Shown: positions 56,935-64,000 of the stretch, in pieces | Layout of the letters: each line of letters opens with the position of its first letter | Position numbering within the stretch: the stretch's first letter is position 1 | DNA from: JACKFB01 sp041389525 | GTDB taxonomy: Bacteria; Myxococcota_A; UBA9042; PHBI01; JACKFB01 | Assembly: GCA_041389525.1 (NCBI GenBank) | Contig: JAWKRR010000043.1 | Span: 1 to 64,000 of the forward strand | Direction: 5' to 3' | DNA: 64,000 bases | Notes under the pieces: model-generated | Told to the model about the DNA's origin: nothing | Databases searched by the model: none | Seen by the model: only the letters and a program-made list of their open reading frames with translations | Translations under genes and position numbers: made by a program

Positions 56935-57866
56935 GGCGGCTGCTCGCGGCGGTGGCGCTCTGCCTGTGGACGCCGGCGGCCTGGGCCACGGAGCTGGTCT
57001 TCGAGGACCCCGCGGGCGACGACTTCGGGCCCGGCGGCATCGTCTATCCGACCGATCCCGTCTACATCCCCGGGAGTTTCGACCTCCGAAAGCTCGAGCT
57101 CCGCGACGTCGGCGACGCGGTCGAGTTCCGGGTGGAGTTCGAGGGCGCGGTCCAAGACCCCTGGGATTCGAAGGCGTGGGGGGGCAACGGCTTCTCCTTG
57201 CAGATGGTCCAGATCTACCTGGACACCACGCCCGAGAAGGGATTCGCCGAGGCGCTGCCTGGGATTCACGCGGGCTTCGCCGCGGCCGACGCCTGGGATC
57301 GCGTCGTCCTCATCACACCCCAAGGGCCCCCGCGCCTTCGCGTGGTGGTCGACGAGCGCGCCGGCGCGATGAAGTCGGCGGTCGTGGTGCCGCGCAAGGT
57401 CAGCGTCGACGCCCACGGCATCGTCGCGCTGGTCGATCGGAAGGCGTTGGGCGGCGCGGTGTCGGCGCGCTGGGGCGTGCAGGCCGTCGTCGCGTCCGCG
57501 GAGCCTTTCCCCGAGCCGGGTAATCTCATCGCCCGCCGGGTCAACGAGACCGCGGGCCTGCACCGTTTCGGCGGTGGTCTGGACGGCGACTGCGACCCGA
57601 ACCTGCTCGACGTCCTGGCCCTTGATGCCCGCGGCGTCCCAGCGGAGGTCGAGGCGCAGAAGGCCGCCCTGACCTACGAGTGCGGGGCCGGGGACTCGCT
57701 GACCCGCGCGGCGAAGCTGCCGATGATTCGGCGCGAGGCGAAGCCGCCTGGCGACAAGGCACCCGCGGCGAGCAAGCCCGCGGCGGCCAAGTCGCCGCCC
57801 GCGAAGCCTGCGAAAGCGCCGGCCGCGCCTCTGCCGCGCCCGAAGCCGGCCGCTCAGCCGGAGTAG
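56931..57866 (+). CDS. glucodextranase-like C-terminal domain protein, secreted
   Basis: A signal peptide (residues 1-20, AAWATE) is followed by a ~220-residue domain with the glucodextranase C-terminal pattern: EDPAGDDFGPGGIVYPTDPVYIPGSFDL, then EFRVEFEG, PWDS, GFSLQMVQIYLDT. This DOMON-related fold binds sugars or haem in other proteins. A Pro/Ala/Lys-rich tail (from ~residue 270) closes the protein. It is the third gene of the trpB operon by ATGA overlap. Its last bases overlap the convergent histidine kinase gene by 13 bases. Confidence 0.78.
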   Translation: MRRLLAAVALCLWTPAAWATELVFEDPAGDDFGPGGIVYPTDPVYIPGSFDLRKLELRDVGDAVEFRVEFEGAVQDPWDSKAWGGNGFSLQMVQIYLDTTPEKGFAEALPGIHAGFAAADAWDRVVLITPQGPPRLRVVVDERAGAMKSAVVVPRKVSVDAHGIVALVDRKALGGAVSARWGVQAVVASAEPFPEPGNLIARRVNETAGLHRFGGGLDGDCDPNLLDVLALDARGVPAEVEAQKAALTYECGAGDSLTRAAKLPMIRREAKPPGDKAPAASKPAAAKSPPAKPAKAPAAPLPRPKPAAQPE

Positions 57867-59056
57867 GCCCGCAGCCGCAAGGTGGCGGCCGTCTCGCCGC
57901 TCGGCTCCCGCGCCAAGCTGAGCGAGCCGCCCATGCGCTCGGCCAACGCCTTCGCCAGGGTCAGCCCCAGCCCCAGGTGCGCGGCGCCGCGGCCGTGACT
58001 CACGAAGGGCTCGAAGAGGCCCGCGACATCGCCCTCAGGCAGCCCCGCGCCCGAGTCGAGGACCCGGAAGCTGACCGTGTCAGGCCCGCCCGCGCTGACG
58101 ACCAGCCGCACCGGCGCCCTCGGCGACGCCTCGAGCGCGTTGTCGAGGAGCCGGCCCAGCACCCGCTCCAGATCGCGCCGGGAGCCGACGATCGAAGCAT
58201 CGCCCGAGATCTGTAGCTCCACGTCGCTGTCCGCCCGCCCCAGCGCCCGCGCCGCCGTCACGGCCGCCGCCCGCGCCGCCGCCGCGCCGTCCACGCCGGC
58301 GCCGTCTTGAACCGAACCCTCGCCGAACTCACCGATGGCCCGCACGATCCGCCCGATGCGCGCCGCACCCGCCCGGGCGTCCTCAAGCGCGGCCGACAGC
58401 TCGTCGCGCAGGCGCGCGGCGCGGTCCGGCTCCGAAGCGCCACCACCCGCGAGCGCGGCCAGCGCCAGCCCGTCGGCCTCCGCGTGGCGCAGGTTCTGCG
58501 TGATGATCCCGAGCGGATTGTTGATCTCGTGGGCGAGCCCGGCGGCCAGATGCGCCAGCGACGCGACGCTCTCGGCCTGCGCCGAGCGCTGCTCTTGGTG
58601 GGCCAGCGCCTCCATGGACTCCCGCAGCGCGCGGTTGGCCTCGCGCATCTCCGCGTTGAGCCGCGCGACGTTGCGGGCGATGGCCTCGCGCTCGGTCACG
58701 TCTTCGAAGACCAGCACCACCCCGCCGTCCGGCAGCGCGTGCGCCCGCTCCTCGAGCTGCCGCCCGGCCAGCACGTCGCTGTCGTAGACCCGCGGTCGCT
58801 CCAGCGGCGTGGTCTGCGGGCAACCCACCCGCTGGTGGTGCGGCCACACCTCGCAACAACGCTGTCCAGGCAGCGCGCGCACGTCGCTCGCCACCATCGC
58901 CGCCAGCGCCCGATTGACCCGCCGCACGACGCCGCCCGGCGCCACCACCGCGATCCCCTCGCGGATGGCGTCGAAGCTGCCCTCCCACTCCTGCTTGGCG
59001 CGTTCGATGAGCGCGAGCCGCTCTTCGGGGTCCGGCGCTGCGTCGTCGGTGCTCAT
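57854..59056 (-). CDS. PAS-domain histidine kinase, soluble
   Basis: This 400-residue kinase has no membrane segment. An N-terminal PAS domain (about 20-125: FDAIREGIAVVAPGGVVRRVNRAL) contains CCEVW and a GCP motif in the same loop. A coiled linker leads to the HisKA box AHEINNPLG (His ~180) and the HATPase domain: N box LLDNALEASP, G1 DSGAGLP, G2 GLGLTLA. It autophosphorylates and passes phosphate to an unidentified regulator; none is adjacent. The PAS Cys residues may bind a cofactor. A TAGGTT hexamer lies 28 bases upstream of the ATG. Confidence 0.85.
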   Translation of the reverse strand: MSTDDAAPDPEERLALIERAKQEWEGSFDAIREGIAVVAPGGVVRRVNRALAAMVASDVRALPGQRCCEVWPHHQRVGCPQTTPLERPRVYDSDVLAGRQLEERAHALPDGGVVLVFEDVTEREAIARNVARLNAEMREANRALRESMEALAHQEQRSAQAESVASLAHLAAGLAHEINNPLGIITQNLRHAEADGLALAALAGGGASEPDRAARLRDELSAALEDARAGAARIGRIVRAIGEFGEGSVQDGAGVDGAAAARAAAVTAARALGRADSDVELQISGDASIVGSRRDLERVLGRLLDNALEASPRAPVRLVVSAGGPDTVSFRVLDSGAGLPEGDVAGLFEPFVSHGRGAAHLGLGLTLAKALAERMGGSLSLAREPSGETAATLRLRAYSG

Positions 59057-59173
59057 GGGCCTGCCTCCGCCGCCAACCTAGCTCCACCGGGCCCGCACGG
59101 CCAACACCCTCGAAATCCGCGGCGCTGCGCCCGCGTTTCCACGCCCGCGGCCGCGTTGTACCGTGGTCGGGCA

Positions 59174-59680
59174 ATGGACGCATCCCCCATCGGAGACGAG
59201 GCCTTGGAGTCGCTGGCCGAGCGCATCTCGCGCCGCTTTCGGCTGGTGCGCGCCCGGGCGCCGAAGGAGGTCTCGCGCCGGGTGCAGGACCTGATGCAGG
59301 CGGTGCATTCGGCGGTGCACGGGGAGCCGGCCGCGAACGTGAGCGTGCGGATCGAGCTGATGCGCGCGCTCGAGACGGTAGACGCTGAGCTGGCGGGGCG
59401 CAGCGCGTTCGAGGCGACGCTCTATCGCGACGGCCGCTTCGGGGTGATCCACGCCTACGACCCGATTCGAATTCGCGAGAAGATCGATGACCAGCGCGTG
59501 CGGCAGCACCTGGAGCGCTACGAGGCACGGGCGCAGCGTGCCGAGGACCGCATGCGCTGGTTCTACGTGCGCGCTGGGCTCGAGGTCGACGCGAAGCGCG
59601 CGCCGCGGCCGTGGGAGGTACCCTACGAGGGTCTGCAGGAGACGTACGAGCTGCTCTGGGGCAGTGTGAAGTCGCACTGA
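59174..59680 (+). CDS. hypothetical protein, 168 aa, helical
   Basis: This cytoplasmic, largely helical protein begins MDASPIGDEALESLAERISRRF and ends in a charged helical region. An LYRDGRFGVIHAYDPIR strand pair lies in the middle. No family is recognised. There is no Shine-Dalgarno; TACCGT lies 9 bases before the ATG at 59174. The in-frame run before it is the shadow of the divergent kinase gene. The next gene starts 20 bases after the stop. Confidence 0.6.
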   Translation: MDASPIGDEALESLAERISRRFRLVRARAPKEVSRRVQDLMQAVHSAVHGEPAANVSVRIELMRALETVDAELAGRSAFEATLYRDGRFGVIHAYDPIRIREKIDDQRVRQHLERYEARAQRAEDRMRWFYVRAGLEVDAKRAPRPWEVPYEGLQETYELLWGSVKSH

Positions 59681-59700
59681 GGACGACGGAGAACGAGACG

Positions 59701-61269
59701 ATGCAACGAATCGAGAGCTTTCTGTGTGGCCGGTGGCAGTCGGGGAGCGGGCAGGGCGCGACGCTGGTGAATCCGGCGACCGAGGAGGCCGTGGCGACCG
59801 CGAGCACCGAGGGGCTGGACCTGGCGGCGGCGCTCGAGCACGGGCGCGCGCTGGGCGGGCCGGCGTTGCGGGCGATGACCTTCGCCGAGCGCGGGGCGAT
59901 GCTTGGCGCGCTGTCGGAGGCGGTCGTGGCGGCGCGGAACACGCTGCTGGACCTGTCGATGCTGAACAACGGATGCACGCGGTCGGACGCCAAGTTCGAC
60001 GTCGACGGCGCGTCTTTTACCCTGGCGGCGTATGCCGAATTGGGGGCTCAGCTCGGCGAGCGCAGGTACCTCGTGGACGGCGAGGCCGTCGAGCTGGTGC
60101 GCTCGCGGAGGCTTGGAGGGCTGCACATCCGCGTGCCGCGCCCGGGCGTGGCGGTGCACATCAACGCGTACAATTTCCCCGCGTGGGGGTTGTGCGAGAA
60201 GGCGGCGGTGGCGCTGCTGGCTGGGGTGCCCATCGTCACGAAGCCGGCGACCTCGACCGCGCTCACGGCGTACGCGCTGGCGCGGGCGTTGGTCGAGACG
60301 GGGGCGATGCCTGAGGGGGCCTTCAGCTTCCTCGCGGGGGCGGCGGGCGACCTGATCGACCACCTGGGCTACGGCGACGTGCTGGCCTTCACCGGCTCGA
60401 GCCAGACGGGGCGGACGCTGCGCGGCGCGCGAAACCTCGTCGCGGCGAACGTGCCGGTCAACGTCGAGGCGGACAGCGTCAACGCGGCCGTGCTGGGGCC
60501 GGATGTGGCACCCGGGGACCCGGCGTGGGACCTGATGGTGCGCGACGTCTTCCGCGACATCAGCCAGAAGACCGGCCAGAAGTGCACGGCGATCCGGCGC
60601 GTGATGGTGCCTGAGGTGCACGCGGCGGCGATGACCGAGGCCCTGGTGGAGGAGGCGGGGCGGCTGCGGATCGGCGACCCGCAGGCGGAGGGCGTGCGGA
60701 TGGGGCCGCTGGTCTCGTCGCGGCAGCGCGATGATGTGCTGGCGGGGATCGGGCGCTTCTCCGAGCAGCTCGAGCGGGCGTGCGGTCAGGGGCGGCCCGC
60801 GGAGCTGGCTGGGATCTCGGGCGATCGCGGCTACTTCGTCGACGTCCACGTGTTCCGCGCCAAAGACAGCGCGGCCTCGCACTCCGCGGGCTGCGTGCAC
60901 GACGAGGAGATCTTCGGGCCCGCGGCCACGGTGCTGCCCTACGACGGGACGGTGTCGCAGGCGGCGGCGCTGGTCGCTCGGGGGCGCGGCAGCTTGGTGA
61001 CCTCGCTCTACAGCGAGGACCGGGATGTGTGCCGCGACTTCGTGCTGGAGGCCGCCGCGTGGAACGGGCGGGTCAACATCGGCAGCGCCAAGGTGGCGGA
61101 GGTGTCGCCTGGGCCGGGGACCGTGCTGCCGGAGCTCGTGCACGGCGGGCCGGGCCGGGCTGGCGGCGGCGAGGAGCTTGGCGGGCTGCGCGGGCTGGAC
61201 TTCTACACGCAGCGGACCGCGGTGGAGGGTTATCGACCGCTGCTCGAGAAGCTCTTCGACGGGACCTGA
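59701..61269 (+). CDS. aldehyde dehydrogenase of the BoxD/PaaZ type
   Basis: This 522-residue NAD(P)+-dependent aldehyde dehydrogenase has the BoxD/PaaZ pattern. It starts with FLCGRWQSGSGQGATLVNPATEE, then INAYNFPAWGLCEKAAVALLAGVPIVTKPAT (cofactor), TGSSQTGR, the general base in VNVEADSVNA, and catalytic C295 in GQKCTAIRR. PaaZ carries an additional MaoC hydratase domain at the C-terminus (~680 aa total); this protein stops after the dehydrogenase. It therefore fits the 3,4-dehydroadipyl-CoA semialdehyde dehydrogenase (BoxD) of the Box pathway. GGAG lies 9 bases upstream of ATG 59701. The 3' end overlaps the convergent gene by 40 bases. Confidence 0.85.
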   Translation: MQRIESFLCGRWQSGSGQGATLVNPATEEAVATASTEGLDLAAALEHGRALGGPALRAMTFAERGAMLGALSEAVVAARNTLLDLSMLNNGCTRSDAKFDVDGASFTLAAYAELGAQLGERRYLVDGEAVELVRSRRLGGLHIRVPRPGVAVHINAYNFPAWGLCEKAAVALLAGVPIVTKPATSTALTAYALARALVETGAMPEGAFSFLAGAAGDLIDHLGYGDVLAFTGSSQTGRTLRGARNLVAANVPVNVEADSVNAAVLGPDVAPGDPAWDLMVRDVFRDISQKTGQKCTAIRRVMVPEVHAAAMTEALVEEAGRLRIGDPQAEGVRMGPLVSSRQRDDVLAGIGRFSEQLERACGQGRPAELAGISGDRGYFVDVHVFRAKDSAASHSAGCVHDEEIFGPAATVLPYDGTVSQAAALVARGRGSLVTSLYSEDRDVCRDFVLEAAAWNGRVNIGSAKVAEVSPGPGTVLPELVHGGPGRAGGGEELGGLRGLDFYTQRTAVEGYRPLLEKLFDGT

Positions 61270-61637
61270 TCGTCGGGGCGGATGAGCTCGTAGGCCCCGC
61301 GGCGCTCGAGGACGAGGCCCTCGTTGGCCAACACGCCGCGCCAGAGGAGCTCGAGCTCGCGCGCCGACACGCGCGCCGAGGCCACCGCGGTGACGGTGCG
61401 GTCGCCGAGGGTAGGCGGCGTGAAGATGAACGCGCGGCCCAGGGCGCAGCTGACCAAGCGGGTCAGGGTGCGGAGCGGGACCTCGCGGAAGTCCACGTCG
61501 AAGCGCTCGTCAGGGCTGGCCGGGGCGCAGGGCCGTGCGGCGGGCTTGGCGTCGTCGGCCGCGCGAGACTCGAGGCCCGAGAACGCGCCAACCAGCAGCG
61601 TCGCCGCCACCGCGATGCCAATGCTCCTTCGCGTCAC
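61230..61637 (-). CDS. stand-alone secretin N-domain-like protein
   Basis: This ~135-residue exported protein starts at GTG 61637 (AGGGGG upstream). It has a signal peptide (to about SRAAD) followed by a single domain. FDVDFREVPLRTLTRLVSCALGRAFIFTPPTLGDRTVTAVA, then VSARELELLWRGVLANEGLVLERRGAYELIRP, matches the N0/N1 region of type II/III secretins and type IV pilus secretins. The barrel part of a secretin is absent and no secretin gene is nearby. It may be a remnant or a separate periplasmic piece of a divided secretin. It is divergent from the MopE/Kelch gene. Confidence 0.7.
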   Translation of the reverse strand: MTRRSIGIAVAATLLVGAFSGLESRAADDAKPAARPCAPASPDERFDVDFREVPLRTLTRLVSCALGRAFIFTPPTLGDRTVTAVASARVSARELELLWRGVLANEGLVLERRGAYELIRPDDQVPSKSFSSSGR

Positions 61638-61728
61638 GTTCGGCCCCCTGCTATCCTGCGAACGCCCCGATGGGCGCTGGACAGCCGCTGCTACATAGCG
61701 TGCCGGCGCCTCCGACCCAAGGATCGAG

Positions 61729-64000
<2,272 letters not shown>

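Overview
The window is very GC-rich, densely coded DNA with strong third-position G/C bias and many long antisense shadow frames. The gene content points to a predatory or social delta-group bacterium (Myxococcota or a close relative). It has many Sec lipoproteins, MopE-type Asp/Cys repeat proteins, HEAT-repeat lipoproteins, VIT/vWA secreted proteins, an IgGFc-binding-like and a choice-of-anchor-L lipoprotein, PilT-type ATPases, Mla-type ABC ATPases, and a GC-plus-transmembrane-plus-Arg C-terminal tail resembling MYXO-CTERM. I saw no rRNA, tRNA, CRISPR array, prophage or insertion sequence. This looks like a chromosomal core/accessory mix rather than an island.

Layout. 0-6 kb: the 3' end of a BoxR/shikimate-kinase-like gene, a DUF1015 gene, a tandem pair of unknown paralogues, and ornithine carbamoyltransferase with carbamate kinase. 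6-13 kb: small envelope proteins, two HEAT lipoproteins, a GH18 glycosidase and a PEGA-like protein; the facing 3' ends of these last two share a local cluster of apparent frameshifts. 13-18 kb: a translationally coupled vWA / VIT-vWA / beta-propeller operon behind a good sigma-54-type promoter. 18-25 kb: PgsA, several lipoproteins (one esterase-like, one degenerate transglutaminase-like) and an ATP-grasp RimK-family enzyme. 25-29 kb: an ABC exporter, a DUF483-like protein and a tRNA-dihydrouridine synthase.

29-36 kb: a coupled four-gene operon of a HEAT-PilT fusion, a second PilT-like ATPase, a protein made of two fused MlaF-like ATPase domains, and a polytopic membrane protein. 36-46 kb: two Hsp20 proteins, a radical SAM protein, Lgt, an FAD oxidoreductase, an SRPBCC protein, a zinc-ribbon/TPR-like protein, a Cys-rich lipoprotein, two tandem isocitrate-dehydrogenase-family genes and a DUF507 protein. 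46-54 kb: three lipoproteins, a Tat-exported PQQ-like propeller and a long-chain acyl-CoA synthetase. 54-64 kb: a TPR protein, a trpB / truncated globin / glucodextranase-like operon, a PAS histidine kinase, a BoxD/PaaZ-type aldehyde dehydrogenase, a stand-alone secretin N-domain protein, and the start of a large MopE/Kelch lipoprotein that runs off the end.

Themes. The envelope dominates: lipoprotein maturation (Lgt), phospholipid synthesis (PgsA), Mla-like ATPases and pilus ATPases sit among their likely clients. Most genes without a Shine-Dalgarno carry a TAnnnT hexamer 6-9 bases before the start codon, which suggests frequent leaderless transcription. Convergent gene pairs are usually separated by tight inverted repeats that can act as bidirectional terminators.
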